DNA of 64,000 nt from Glaciimonas sp. (GTDB lineage: Bacteria; Pseudomonadota; Gammaproteobacteria; Burkholderiales; Burkholderiaceae_D), in contig JABBOY010000018.1 in assembly GCA_012927585.1 (NCBI GenBank), forward strand, positions 53,065 through 117,064, in the 5' to 3' direction. The notes under the pieces are model-generated. The model worked only from the letters and a program-made list of their open reading frames with translations, did not search any database and was not told the origin of the DNA. The position numbers and the translations under genes are program-made. Of this stretch, positions 52,674 to 62,205 are shown piece after piece. Positions within the stretch are counted from its first letter, which is position 1. Every line of letters begins with the position of its first letter.

Positions 52674-53350
52674 GAGGCTGCCTGCCGATGCTCGCGCCCG
52701 TGAAAACGAGCGATGGCCTGCAGATGGCTTCTGAAATCACCCGATGTAGCTGCGGGATATGCTTCGAAAAAAGCGGCAGCCAGGCCGGCCATACGAGCGG
52801 CTGCGTAGCTCGCCCCCCCTCCTGAAAATCCATCCGGGGGCATGGGAGAAGCGCCGAACAAAAGACCATGCGCAATGGTGGAACAGTCTCCCTCCCCGCA
52901 ACGGATATCGCCGCTCACCGCCAGGATTCCGGGATAGACCGCTGGATATGCCGCCCCTCCCCGGGCCGGATGTGAAGCCACCAACAACACGCCTCGGGAG
53001 ATAGCGGCCAGACAACTATCCCTGAGCACGCGGCGATCATCCCGCAACCCCAGACTGAGGTTAACGACCCGGGCACCTTCGGCAACGCACCACTCTATGG
53101 CTGCGGCAATGACCCGCGCCGCGGTTGGCCGGGCGGCATAAAAAACCTGCGCCGACAACAACGAGCAACGAGGAGCTCGGGCCAGAACCAGACTGGCTAC
53201 CGCCGTGCCGTGGCCAAGAGAATCAGTCCTGTCTCCTGCCGAGCACCGCACCTGTCCATCCTCGTCCAAGCGCATCGCTACTCGAACGCCCACGTCCATA
53301 TCCAGTCCTGGACCGATGCCGCTATCGATAATGGCGACCTTAACCAACAT
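52670..53350 (-). CDS. qhpE: Subtilisin-like leader peptidase of QHNDH maturation
   Basis: 226-residue serine protease of the subtilase fold without a signal peptide, so cytoplasmic. Catalytic triad Asp9 (VAIIDSGIG), His47 (LGHGTAVA) and Ser181 (GGASYAAA; the usual GTS is replaced by GAS). QhpE removes the leader of the gamma subunit after the radical-SAM enzyme has formed the thioether crosslinks. Short length and missing prodomain fit QhpE, not secreted subtilisins. Overlaps qhpF by 11 bases. Confidence 0.85.
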   Translation of the reverse strand: MLVKVAIIDSGIGPGLDMDVGVRVAMRLDEDGQVRCSAGDRTDSLGHGTAVASLVLARAPRCSLLSAQVFYAARPTAARVIAAAIEWCVAEGARVVNLSLGLRDDRRVLRDSCLAAISRGVLLVASHPARGGAAYPAVYPGILAVSGDIRCGEGDCSTIAHGLLFGASPMPPDGFSGGGASYAAARMAGLAAAFFEAYPAATSGDFRSHLQAIARFHGREHRQAAS

Positions 53351-55043
53351 GAGTTGCGACCGCCCCGGAAAGCACCTCGAACGCTCCGTGGTTCAACCGG
53401 AAAATTAAATCCCAAGCTTGGGTGGAGCGGACATGATGTGTAATAAAAAGACAGGTGCGGCCGGAGAACCGGCGATACACCAGGGCCAGCAACTGGCACT
53501 CCATTTCCGGATCCACGGCGCTGGTGGTTTCGTCGAGAATCAGGATTGACGGGTTCTGCAAAATTGCTCGGGCCAAGGCCAGCCGCAAGCGCTGGCCGCG
53601 AGACAAGGCCGTTCCAATCCCGCCGACTAGCGTCTGGAGGTGCACTTCCGCAGCTTCCAATCCGACCGACTGCAGAAGCTCAAGAAGCTCCATATCCTTG
53701 GCCTGCTGCTGGACAAAACGCAGATTTTCCGCCACGGTACCAGGAAAAAAAACCGGCTCCTGGTCCACCACCGCCACCCGGCGGCGCAGCTCAGCTGCCG
53801 GCACCTGAGCAATAGCTACTTCATCAATAAAGATATTTCCATGATCCGGATGCAGGTGCCCAAGCAGCAGATCTGCCAGGGTAGATTTCCCCCCGCCCGA
53901 GGGTCCGATGAGCAATACCTTGCTACCGGCCGGGATATGCAGGGATGCCTGGTGTAAGACCGGCTTCTCCTGCTCGTAGGCGAAGCTCACATCGTCTAAA
54001 GCAATCTCACCCCGCAGTACGACCGGCAGACAAGCCAAAGCTTTACTCGCCTGCAGCGGTGGTTCGGCATCCAACACCTCGGATAGGCGCTCCAAACTTA
54101 CCCGCAGCCGTTGCCACCCAGCCAACACGCCCATCAGGGTAAACACCGGCCCGGCCACGCGAGCCGAGTAACCGACGAAGGCAATTAACACCCCCATCGT
54201 AATCTGACCTCTGGACAGCAGATAACCACCGCATCCAAAGACCAGAGCTGTTCCGGCTAGGCCCGCCACACGCTGTCCGGCTGCCAGGGAAAAACTTGTC
54301 TGCTTCGCTGTTTTCAATGCCTGATAGTAGTCGCCATGCCGTTCCCTTAAGGCCGTCATGCGCACCTCTTCGCCATTAGCTGACTGGATTAGCTTGACCG
54401 CCCGCAAGCTGTCTAGAAAGAAGTTGGACAAACGCGTGGACTGTCGGCGTGCCTCGCGAGCACTACTCTCCACCTGTCCCCGTTTTTTAAAACCATGCAA
54501 AAGGGGCAATGGCAGCATGGCCAGCAGCACAAGCATCATCATTGGGATGTTGAGGAATCCCATCAAGATGACAACAGCCAACAGGCTGAACACTCCATTG
54601 AACAGCGCCAGCGGTCCATCCACTAAGAAGCGCTGTACCTCCGCGAGATCGCCATCAAAACGGGAGATCAAGTCACCAAAACCGACCCGGGAATAATAAA
54701 CGGGAGAGAGCGTTTGCAGGTGCTCGAATACCCGTTCCCGCAGACCGAACAGCACGTGGGACGACAGTTGGAGATAATCGAAGCGGGTGACTGATTCCAC
54801 CGCCAGACCCAGCAGCGGCGCCAGCAACATCAATCCTGCAGATATCGCCAATACTTTCAGATCGCCGGTTAATGCTCCGTCATCCACCAGCACCTTCGAT
54901 AGCCACGGTTGAAGCAGTGCCAGCAGGCTAGCGACAAAGGACAGGCCGATAACGCGCAAGGCTAATCGCTGCCGTGCAGCCAGCAGCAACCACCCCCAGC
55001 GCAGTATCGGGTGACGCCACAATGGCGAGGAGAGCGGCATCAT
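53340..55043 (-). CDS. qhpF: ABC exporter of QHNDH maturation
   Basis: 567-residue half-transporter: six membrane helices in residues about 15-300, then an ATPase domain with Walker A IGPSGGGKSTLADLL, signature LSRGQRLRLALARAIL and Walker B ILILDETTSAVD. QhpF carries the crosslinked gamma subunit to the periplasm, where the alpha, beta and gamma subunits assemble. Fifteen bases separate it from qhpB. A general lipid exporter is unlikely given the operon. Confidence 0.87.
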   Translation of the reverse strand: MMPLSSPLWRHPILRWGWLLLAARQRLALRVIGLSFVASLLALLQPWLSKVLVDDGALTGDLKVLAISAGLMLLAPLLGLAVESVTRFDYLQLSSHVLFGLRERVFEHLQTLSPVYYSRVGFGDLISRFDGDLAEVQRFLVDGPLALFNGVFSLLAVVILMGFLNIPMMMLVLLAMLPLPLLHGFKKRGQVESSAREARRQSTRLSNFFLDSLRAVKLIQSANGEEVRMTALRERHGDYYQALKTAKQTSFSLAAGQRVAGLAGTALVFGCGGYLLSRGQITMGVLIAFVGYSARVAGPVFTLMGVLAGWQRLRVSLERLSEVLDAEPPLQASKALACLPVVLRGEIALDDVSFAYEQEKPVLHQASLHIPAGSKVLLIGPSGGGKSTLADLLLGHLHPDHGNIFIDEVAIAQVPAAELRRRVAVVDQEPVFFPGTVAENLRFVQQQAKDMELLELLQSVGLEAAEVHLQTLVGGIGTALSRGQRLRLALARAILQNPSILILDETTSAVDPEMECQLLALVYRRFSGRTCLFITHHVRSTQAWDLIFRLNHGAFEVLSGAVATHVG

Positions 55044-55058
55044 TTGATCCTATCTTGG

Positions 55059-56147
55059 CTACTGCACTGGAGTTGGACGCTGGACGATCACCGCCGAAGA
55101 GATCGACTGATCGGCACTGCCGGGGATGGTTATCTCTGCCTGTTTGGTGAGAGTTTTCGTGTCGTAGATCGCCACCGTGTTACTGGCGCCGCCGAGGTAG
55201 ATTTCCTTGCCGTCACTAGAGATGTTGATGGTGTAGTAGGTGTGGTCGAGATCGGCGCGCTTGACCAATCTCTTGTCAGCCATGTCGGCGCGGAAAATCT
55301 GGTTCATCACGCCAAAGACTTCTGTGCGATTTACGGGATTAACCACTGAAGAGAAGATAACATCTTCAGCATTGGCAAGCTCTTCGTAACTTAGCTTTTC
55401 AGTGGTGAGATCAAAATTCAAAATCCCGACCTTAAAAGCCTCAGGCGACGTGGGATCGGCATCGGTTTTCGCCACGTAATAGGGAGTTGACAGCACCCGA
55501 GCCTGTTCATATTGATTCCACATGGAAAAGACGTCAGCCTCACCCATGCCTTCGCGCTGCCAGTGGCGTAGCGGATAAGTCTTGTCCACCTTACCTGCCT
55601 TGGCATCAAAAACATAGAGATCCCAACCCATGCCAACCACTCGATCGCGATCGGCGGTCGGGGCCAGCACGGAGATGCGGCGGGGCGCCGGAAATGTTTT
55701 CACCGGTTTGGCACCAATGCCGTCGACCGTGTTGTAGACGGCAATTCTGGTATCGAGGGACTCGTACTCGTTGCGTTTCATGCGCGTCGGGATTTGATAC
55801 ACGTAGAGTTTGCTGCCATCGAGACTTACCGTCATGCCCATCATGGATTTGACGCGCTCCTCCGGCGTCGACATGTCGGCGCGGAAAACCTGTCGCCCGC
55901 TATCGAGATCTATGCCGACCACACTTTCAAGATGATTGGTCAGGACGTAAGCGATCTTACCGTCCGCCGGAACGGAAATCGGACCGGGCACACCGTCGCC
56001 CGGCAATGAATAGGTGCGCACCACTTTACGCGCCGCCAGATCTATCATGTGCAGACTGTTGGGCCGACTGCCGGTGAGCAAGTAATCGCCAGCAAGAGCG
56101 GTCGAGGCCGCCAGCAAGGTAAAAAGAAAAGTGATCCAGCGTTTCAT
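55059..56147 (-). CDS. qhpB: Quinohemoprotein amine dehydrogenase, beta subunit
   Basis: 362-residue periplasmic seven-bladed beta-propeller of the QHNDH/MADH type. Signal peptide MKRWITFLFTLLAASTALAGD; start at 56147, preceded by GAGGAC and 4 bp after the qhpC stop. Propeller repeats include YLLTGSRPNSLHMIDLAARKVVRTY, AYVLTNHLESVVGIDLDSGR and EIYLGGASNTVAIYDTKTL. It provides part of the substrate channel near the quinone of the gamma subunit. Confidence 0.9.
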   Translation of the reverse strand: MKRWITFLFTLLAASTALAGDYLLTGSRPNSLHMIDLAARKVVRTYSLPGDGVPGPISVPADGKIAYVLTNHLESVVGIDLDSGRQVFRADMSTPEERVKSMMGMTVSLDGSKLYVYQIPTRMKRNEYESLDTRIAVYNTVDGIGAKPVKTFPAPRRISVLAPTADRDRVVGMGWDLYVFDAKAGKVDKTYPLRHWQREGMGEADVFSMWNQYEQARVLSTPYYVAKTDADPTSPEAFKVGILNFDLTTEKLSYEELANAEDVIFSSVVNPVNRTEVFGVMNQIFRADMADKRLVKRADLDHTYYTINISSDGKEIYLGGASNTVAIYDTKTLTKQAEITIPGSADQSISSAVIVQRPTPVQ

Positions 56148-56151
56148 CGGT

Positions 56152-56472
56152 TCAGTCCTCGGGGAAAAGTGTCTGCAGCTCCCGCCAGTCACGCAGGGCC
56201 GAATTCTTGCCTTCGGTCCATTCACGGGCGGTATTCATGTTGTCGGCGACTTGGGCCGGCCACCAGCAGGGGTCGGTGCAACCGTAAAGATCCGCCTCCA
56301 TGGGCTGACAGAGGCTGGCAATACCACCGAAGGCGTCAATTTCCCAGCCTGGATCGAAAGTGGTAGTACAACCGACCACGTTACTCATCGGGTTGACTTC
56401 GAGAGATTGCCCTTCGGCTACTTGGGAAGAGAGGCTATAAGCTTTATTATTGAGAGGTCTCAGGCGTTTCAT
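56152..56472 (-). CDS. qhpC: Quinohemoprotein amine dehydrogenase, gamma subunit (CTQ carrier)
   Basis: 106-residue precursor of the smallest subunit, which carries the cysteine tryptophylquinone (CTQ) cofactor. With a 28-residue leader removed, every crosslink residue of the Paracoccus protein falls in place: Cys35-Glu44 (mature 7-16), Cys55-Asp61 (27-33), Cys69-Asp77 (41-49) and the CTQ pair Cys65-Trp71 (37-43) in [14 protein letters not shown]. The leader would be cut by QhpE. Overlaps qhpD by four bases. Complete conservation indicates a working enzyme. Confidence 0.95.
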   Translation of the reverse strand: MKRLRPLNNKAYSLSSQVAEGQSLEVNPMSNVVGCTTTFDPGWEIDAFGGIASLCQPMEADLYGCTDPCWWPAQVADNMNTAREWTEGKNSALRDWRELQTLFPED

Positions 56473-57905
56473 TGTTCATCTCCATATGGTTCTAGCGCCT
56501 TGTTATTGGGAGTAAAAAAACCAGGGTTGGCGCGCATGATCTCGCCAAAACATTCGATGCCGAAATCGAGCCACTCGCGGATAAAATCGCAGTGAGAGAA
56601 TGTCGGTGACATGGCACTGCCGTGGCGCACATAAGATTCGTGATAGCAGCCGCCAGCGCAAATGCTGCGTGCCGAACATCCTTGGCAAGCCGGATGCAGG
56701 CGCTGCGCTTCGGTGAGGAAGGCACTCAGTTCCTCCTGGGCGATGCCGGCATTGACGTCGCCGAAACTCGGGAAAGACGTACCGGTAAATCGATGGCACA
56801 GGGCTAACTGGCCTTCGGCGCCCACTGCCAGCAGGCCGATCCCTGCCCCACATGGCACGGTTTTGCGCGTCCCACTGTAAAGATCCTGCATCAACTGGTT
56901 CATATTAGAAAAACCATGGCGAAAACCTCGTTTGGCGGCCGCTGTGTATTCTTGACCCAATGCCTTCATTGCATCAATTACCATGCGCATTTCGCCATCA
57001 TCGAGGCCGAGGGGAGAATCATTGCTCGCTGTCGCCGGTGCGAAACCGACTTCAGCAAAACCCAGTTCGTCATGAAGGTGGCGGTAAATGCGGGCCACTT
57101 CCGTATTGCCCCCACTTAACGTCACCCGCGCGCCCACCGGTCGTGCCGTACACCCCGCCAGCAGGCGCCGGACATTTTTCGACACCAGTTTGTGAGTGCC
57201 CTTGCCGCCGATGGTGATCCGGTAGCGGTCATTAATATCCTCATCACCATCCATGCTCACTGAAACACCGAAGCTGTGAGCATGGAAGAAAGCAATCATT
57301 TCTTCGGTCAGCAGGCTGGCATTGGTGGTGAGGGAGAAATCCACCTTTTTCCCCAATTTTTCTGCTTCCTGTTCTGCATAGGGAACCAGTGCGCGGATGC
57401 TGGGAAAGCGCGTCGTGGGCTCACCGCCGAAGAAAACCACGTTCACCCGGTCATGACCAGTCGATTCCTTTAGCAATAGATCGATGGCACGCCTTGCCGT
57501 GGCTTCCTCCATTACGGTGGCCTTTCCGGGGGTGGTGAGATCCTCTCGATAACAGTAGGTACAATCCAGATTACAGCCGGTGGTCAGGGTCAGCACCAGA
57601 GTACTAATCGGGGAGTGCTTGACTTCCCGCGGCGCAATTCCGAAATCTTTTCTCTTGGCCGAAACGATGCCGAGTGCAAGGAAATCGGCGAGGGAATCGC
57701 AAACTTCGTCCGGCGAAAAAATACCGTCGAAGCGCCCACGAACATCCTGCTCGCTCACAACACCGGTCTCTTCCAATAGTTCCAGCACTGAGTCGGCCGC
57801 CTTGTCCAGTTCGAACATCGCGGTGGTCGGCACATGTAGCAGGAAGCGCCGGCCACTTTTCCCCACCGCCCGATAGTTCTGTCTTTGCAGTTGCAGTGAT
57901 GCCAT
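56469..57905 (-). CDS. qhpD: Radical-SAM thioether-crosslinking enzyme of QHNDH
   Basis: 478-residue radical-SAM protein. A peptide-binding N-terminal domain precedes the SAM cluster motif [15 protein letters not shown] (Cys111, Cys115, Cys118). A SPASM-type C-terminal domain holds further clusters ([32 protein letters not shown] near residues 350-435). QhpD forms the three Cys-to-Asp/Glu thioether crosslinks inside the gamma subunit. AGGAG precedes the ATG. Lies 12 bp from qhpA. Confidence 0.93.
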   Translation of the reverse strand: MASLQLQRQNYRAVGKSGRRFLLHVPTTAMFELDKAADSVLELLEETGVVSEQDVRGRFDGIFSPDEVCDSLADFLALGIVSAKRKDFGIAPREVKHSPISTLVLTLTTGCNLDCTYCYREDLTTPGKATVMEEATARRAIDLLLKESTGHDRVNVVFFGGEPTTRFPSIRALVPYAEQEAEKLGKKVDFSLTTNASLLTEEMIAFFHAHSFGVSVSMDGDEDINDRYRITIGGKGTHKLVSKNVRRLLAGCTARPVGARVTLSGGNTEVARIYRHLHDELGFAEVGFAPATASNDSPLGLDDGEMRMVIDAMKALGQEYTAAAKRGFRHGFSNMNQLMQDLYSGTRKTVPCGAGIGLLAVGAEGQLALCHRFTGTSFPSFGDVNAGIAQEELSAFLTEAQRLHPACQGCSARSICAGGCYHESYVRHGSAMSPTFSHCDFIREWLDFGIECFGEIMRANPGFFTPNNKALEPYGDEQ

Positions 57906-57917
57906 GGTGGTCTCCTG

Positions 57918-59540
57918 TTAACGTAGCGGCGGTTTGTTCCAAGCTTGCACGGTCACTATCAGGTGGCTTCTCGCTTCGCTAGTGTGGGTCTGGTCTGCAA
58001 CCTTGGCGATGACTGACAAATTGCCTACGTTGTTCATACCCTTGCGTGCCGGATTGGGCCCGGCCACGGCCGGCAGAAACAGCCCAGTTTGTTCCATGAC
58101 GCCGGCAAATCCGATATCGTTGGCAGTCTTGGCTTTCTCGTCATAGTTATCGACGCTCCAGTTGGCCGAGACATAACCGAGGCGAATGTCATCGGCTGTG
58201 CCCGCCTTTTCATCGACACCATTGAGGTAGGCTACCGCTTCGAACTGCGCTGACATGCCTAGATTGGTGCCGCCGCCCAGACGGGCAATGCCGAACTCGG
58301 GTTCAACACGGATCGAGTCAAACTGGCGATAAACCGCCACTTTCACTTCGCCATTGTCACCCTTGTTTCCCCTGCTGCGCAGACTGCGCAGCCCGACAGC
58401 CGCATCATCGGCAACGCTCACTATCAGTTCGACTTCGTTGGCATTTTTCTGCTTGGCTGAAAGCACCCTGATTCCCGGCCCCAAGTCGTAATCCTTGCCG
58501 AGTTGAACACCCTGCACGCTCAAGCGCGTATCAAAACCCGCCTTCAACATGGATGGGAACACAGCGACGATGGCTGCGCGGGATCCGACACCGGCCGGCA
58601 CGGCCTCGAAAGTCGCGCCAATTTCGTCTGTTTCGCGCAAGAACCAGCGTCCGGAGAGTTTCTTGCCATCTTCACTTAAGGCAAACACTGAGCGCATTTT
58701 CTGATTGCCGAGGGTAGCATCGCCGCGCCATTCGTAACCGCTGTAAATGATGCTCTGGCCACGACCACTCACCCGGTTGCCAGTAGCGTAATTCAGCTCG
58801 TAACGGACGTCATAGTGATCACTGCCCAGGGTATCGACCTGCATAGTGCCGGCGTAATCGCCCCAACCCGGCCGATGGCCGGCGATTCGCCACGAGCCGG
58901 TGGGTTGCACATGCTTCTTACCCTGCCAGCTTTTCCAGACCGCAGTGTTGGCCGGATAGAGACCGGCCAATTCGAGCGCTACCTGATTGAGGGCAATGTC
59001 CTTCCAGTTGCGGTCACGTCCCAAGACTGAATATTCAATACTAGGGAACTGCCCAAGATGCGTATGGATGAGCTTCTTCCACTCGTCAGCATCGCGACGC
59101 TGCAGGGCGACACGGCCAAAACTGTGGCAGCGCGCACACATTTGGCCGAGTTTTTCACTAGGTACAACATCTTGGACATTGGGTCTGCGTTCAATCAGGA
59201 AACGGTAAGGGGCGGCCTCCTCGGGGGTCAGCCCTTGCCGGTCAGTAAGGTATTTGACCAAGGCCTGACGTTCTTCCTTGGAGACCTCCACCTTGTGCCA
59301 GACCTGCATGCGGGCGATGGTCATATCCCAGCCTTCAGGGGTCTTGCGCAGGTTGAAAATACGCTGTAGTTTTCCGTTCTCCATGTGGCAAAAGGCGCAT
59401 TTGTTTTTCAGAACATCCGGTGCCGAAATCGGTGCCGCAAGCACTCCTCCGGCCAGTAGCAGACCGGCGATAATCATCAGGCCACGCCTGAGACAGCGGG
59501 TCTCACGGCCGATCAGCATCCTCATCGCATCCAGTAACAT
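57918..59540 (-). CDS. qhpA: Quinohemoprotein amine dehydrogenase, alpha subunit (diheme)
   Basis: 540-residue periplasmic subunit. Signal peptide region RRGLMIIAGLLLAGGVLAAP. Two c-type heme motifs, CAFCH (KNKCAFCHMENGK) and CARCH (GQMCARCHSFGRV), form the N-terminal diheme domain. The rest is beta-barrel domains as in Paracoccus QHNDH. It passes electrons from the CTQ of the gamma subunit to a periplasmic cytochrome c or azurin and on to respiration, including denitrification. Start at 59540, preceded by AAGGA; the frame stays open to 59588. First gene of the operon. Confidence 0.92.
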   Translation of the reverse strand: MLLDAMRMLIGRETRCLRRGLMIIAGLLLAGGVLAAPISAPDVLKNKCAFCHMENGKLQRIFNLRKTPEGWDMTIARMQVWHKVEVSKEERQALVKYLTDRQGLTPEEAAPYRFLIERRPNVQDVVPSEKLGQMCARCHSFGRVALQRRDADEWKKLIHTHLGQFPSIEYSVLGRDRNWKDIALNQVALELAGLYPANTAVWKSWQGKKHVQPTGSWRIAGHRPGWGDYAGTMQVDTLGSDHYDVRYELNYATGNRVSGRGQSIIYSGYEWRGDATLGNQKMRSVFALSEDGKKLSGRWFLRETDEIGATFEAVPAGVGSRAAIVAVFPSMLKAGFDTRLSVQGVQLGKDYDLGPGIRVLSAKQKNANEVELIVSVADDAAVGLRSLRSRGNKGDNGEVKVAVYRQFDSIRVEPEFGIARLGGGTNLGMSAQFEAVAYLNGVDEKAGTADDIRLGYVSANWSVDNYDEKAKTANDIGFAGVMEQTGLFLPAVAGPNPARKGMNNVGNLSVIAKVADQTHTSEARSHLIVTVQAWNKPPLR

Positions 59541-59972
59541 TGTGATCCTTTTTCCCGATTGAGCCAGAGCGGTCTCCGTGACCTCCAACGTTGTGAGTGT
59601 AAGAATAGTCTGAAAAAGCCGTTATCCGAATTCGGCAATGGCACCTGAAAAAGCCGCCTGACGAAACTGGCGGCAAACCATCTACCTACAACCTGGAATG
59701 CTTGATCTCATCGTAGCCGGACATCCCTAACCGCCTCCCGCAGTTCAACTCGGAAATTCGGTGGGCGACCCCGATCAAAGCTGCGGCCCGCTGCTTGGCG
59801 CTCTTGCCCCGCAGTTGGGCCACGCTTCGGTGCACCACGTAATTGACGTCGTTCTTGTTGGTTCCGACAAGTGGTGCCGGCAGTGCAGGTCGGCACGATA
59901 CGGGAATGCTGTTTTCCTTGACCGTCGAGGGCAGGACAATGCGGGTATTTCTGCCGTTGAAGTCGTTCGCTA

Positions 59973-60088
59973 GGCTCTGGCGCATTATTATTTTCGACCT
60001 GCACTACCTACGATGTGTGTGACAACCATCCTCAATTTCCACTGCCCATTGTAGTTAATGTGAGTCTTTGAATTGGTACAACAGAACC
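59973..60088. repeat. MITE-like element copy A
   Basis: About 116 bp starting GGCTCTGGCGCAT and ending ACAGAACC. It is an imperfect direct copy of the element at 60325-60442. Shared blocks are GACCTGCAC(T/G)AC(C/A)TACGAT (from 59996) and ATTGTAGTTAATGT (from 60049), with the same spacing within one base. Ends are inverted (GGYTCTG / CAGAACC). No gene inside. The rest of the qhpA-qhpR gap (59589-60465) holds only small unconvincing frames. Confidence 0.55.
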
Positions 60089-60324
60089 AAATAATTGATT
60101 GACTTCAAACATATTATTGTGTAATTATTTTGCTGTAATGCGTTTTCTGGAAAAAGCGATAGTAGTGTGGGGGCAGATGTGATTGCAGCGGGGTGCCGGA
60201 GTTTTTCAGAGCGATGCTTGAAAATATACAGAACCAAGTATTTTTAAAGCACCAGAGAAGTAGAGGAACAGGCCCTGGTCATTAGCTTAACGGGTTGCCG
60301 GCTCACCCTTGATTCTATAATCTA

Positions 60325-60442
60325 GGTTCTGTCGCATTCGCTTCTTATGACCTGCACGACATACGATATGTGGGACGGCTAACGCCATGGACACAACCTA
60401 TTGTAGTCAATGTTTGAGTTTTTTAGTTTATGCGGCAGAACC
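60325..60442. repeat. MITE-like element copy B, overlapping the qhpR upstream region
   Basis: About 118 bp with terminal inverted repeats GGTTCTGTCGCAT (60325-60337) and ATGCGGCAGAACC (60430-60442), 12 of 13 matching. Its right end supplies an ATG in frame with qhpR, so that ATG is probably not the native start. The inner GACCTGCAC and ATTGTAGT blocks match copy A. The family is not recognised. Confidence 0.6.
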
Positions 60443-60465
60443 AGCCGCGCTGCAAGGATTGCCTC

Positions 60466-61485
60466 ATGCTCTCGCATAATTCCCCGACATTCCGCCCCCC
60501 TCTTACCTCTCCCATCGTTCACGGCGATGAGGATTGCTTTATTCTCACGGAGGCAATCACGGTGGATACCGACGATCACGCTGTGGGTCTGCAACACTGG
60601 CAGCAGGAATATGAGCAGCTCTCTGGTGGCACTTTCTCGGGTTTCACGGATGAAGTATGGTTTGGCAACGTACAGATGTTCCGCGAGAGGTCGAATCAAG
60701 TTTTGCATCAAACCGGGCAGTGCTGGGAAGGTTCTCGCACCATTGGCGTCACCCTCAATGCGACCGGCGACGGACTGTTTTCCGGAACCGTGCTCAATCG
60801 GGGGTCGCTGGTCACACTAGGGGGAGACGATGCCCTGGATTTCCGAACCCCAAAACATCTAGACATCATTGCCGTTTCCACTGGTGCAGCGGAATTACGG
60901 GAATTCGCCTGTACCGTCTGGGGCATAGACACCGAGGTCAAACTCACCATTCCCGGTGTTCTCAACCACTCCGCCGAAGCTGCTCACTGCCTGAGCGAGT
61001 TTCTGGAACTGTTACTGAGCAGCATCAAGAGTTCACCCAAGATGCTGAACTATCCCCAAATCAGAAAAATCATAGAGCAGGAAATTTTCAACAATCTGGT
61101 GGTCGCAACCAGCGAGCCCGGTTCAGAAAACCATATTGCCATCGCCATGTCGCGCAAGCGCGTGGTGGATAAAACCAAGGCTTACGTACTGGAACACCAT
61201 GACGACCCTGTCACCGTCACCGATCTATGTATGGCCTTGAATATCTCGCGCCGTACTCTGCAATACAGTTTCGAGTCTGTACTGGATATCAATCCGGCCG
61301 CCTATCTGCGAGCCATCCGGTTAAACCGGGCCCGGCGTGCCCTCAAGGATGGAGCTGGAATCGCCCAAACGACAGTGGCGGATATCGCCGCCCGCTGGGG
61401 TTTCTGGCACCTTTCCCGCTTTGCCGGCAATTACAAGCAAATGTTTGGCGAACTCCCGTCGGAAACCTTGCGTAGGCACCATTGA
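60466..61485 (+). CDS. qhpR: AraC-family regulator of the QHNDH operon
   Basis: 339-residue AraC/XylS-type activator. The ligand-sensing N-terminal part spans residues about 1-215. The DNA-binding domain follows with VVDKTKAYVLEHHDDPVTVTDLCMALNISRRTLQYSFE and the second helix-turn-helix VADIAARWGFWHLSRFAGNYKQMFGELPSETLR. Start at 60466 (MLSHNSPTF), because the ATG at 60430 lies inside a MITE-like repeat. Divergent from qhpA; QhpR in Paracoccus activates qhp genes in response to amines. Distance to qhpA is unusually large (about 925 bp) because of the repeats. Confidence 0.85.
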   Translation: MLSHNSPTFRPPLTSPIVHGDEDCFILTEAITVDTDDHAVGLQHWQQEYEQLSGGTFSGFTDEVWFGNVQMFRERSNQVLHQTGQCWEGSRTIGVTLNATGDGLFSGTVLNRGSLVTLGGDDALDFRTPKHLDIIAVSTGAAELREFACTVWGIDTEVKLTIPGVLNHSAEAAHCLSEFLELLLSSIKSSPKMLNYPQIRKIIEQEIFNNLVVATSEPGSENHIAIAMSRKRVVDKTKAYVLEHHDDPVTVTDLCMALNISRRTLQYSFESVLDINPAAYLRAIRLNRARRALKDGAGIAQTTVADIAARWGFWHLSRFAGNYKQMFGELPSETLRRHH

Positions 61486-61837
61486 GTACCCGCCCGGCCA
61501 ACAGGCAAGCCGGGCAAAGCGGCGATGACAAACGGAGTCTGGTAGTCATGGCGTTCTCAAGAAAGAACTGCAGGCGTTGCACTTGCGCAGCCTGCGCCCC
61601 TTCTCCCGTGGCTCGGCACCGGCGAGCGCAGTCAGCGTCGCCAGTCGATCAGGCTGCGCAGCATCAAGCGCCAGTAGTGCGACCATGAACGATTACGAAT
61701 AATGTTATTTGGTGGGGTATATGTAAAAATTATGCATTTACCGCATTATTAAATTGACACTTAAAAAATACATATAACTGTATATTGGCACCTCCGGAAA
61801 CGACTGCTACGCCGCATCGACACCTGCGCCCCCTCCA
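61486..61837. other. Gene-free stretch with a copy of the hemerythrin upstream element
   Basis: No credible gene. The AT-rich part contains a 26-bp sequence (61761-61786) matching, in inverted orientation and with one mismatch, the element upstream of the hemerythrin gene at 19482-19507. The sequence downstream of it is cut by the IS4-type fragment, so it may be an orphan promoter. Confidence 0.4.
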
Positions 61838-62205
61838 TGGGGAAAGGGGTCTGTCCCGAATGGCACTTACTTAAATTTTTTCGGATGCCCATTTTTCCGT
61901 ACTTCTTCTCGTGCCGCAGCCCGTGTTTTGGTCAGTAGAGGGTAGGGTCTAGGCCTTCGCTTGAGGGCGCGCGGCTCGATTCGCCCCGGGCGATTACCAA
62001 CCGTCCGCTGAGCTACCAGCAACAAAAATGTCGAGGTGATTTCCGGGTCATTAGAGCAGATTAATACATCGCTCCCTGCTAGCCAAAGTTGTAAGGTGTG
62101 TTTGAAACTCAATGTGCGTGGCAACACATCTGCCAGCAAAGCCGATTGCAGCATGATCAAACGCATCAAGTTGTAGGCGAGCAGGTAAACCCACACTGGC
62201 AAAGT
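61838..62205 (-). mobile_element. IS4-family transposase C-terminal fragment
   Basis: 111 codons of a transposase C-terminus (61867-62202): VWVYLLAYNLMRLIMLQSALLADVLPRTLSFKHTLQLW and, at the end, RPRPYPLLTKTRAAAREEVRKNGHPKKFK, both typical of IS4-type elements. The catalytic core is missing. The end of the element with GGTCTGTCCCGAATGGCAC lies just past the stop. Truncated exactly where the integrase fragment starts. Confidence 0.75.

Noticed and set aside
59686..60004. Overlapping small minus-strand frames upstream of qhpA
   Set aside because: No domain or convincing ribosome site, and the start lies in the MITE-like copy A; possibly decayed DNA, not supported as a gene.
61482..61688. 68-codon frame after qhpR
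   Set aside because: Low-complexity, Arg/Ala-rich, without a start signal or similarity that I recognise.
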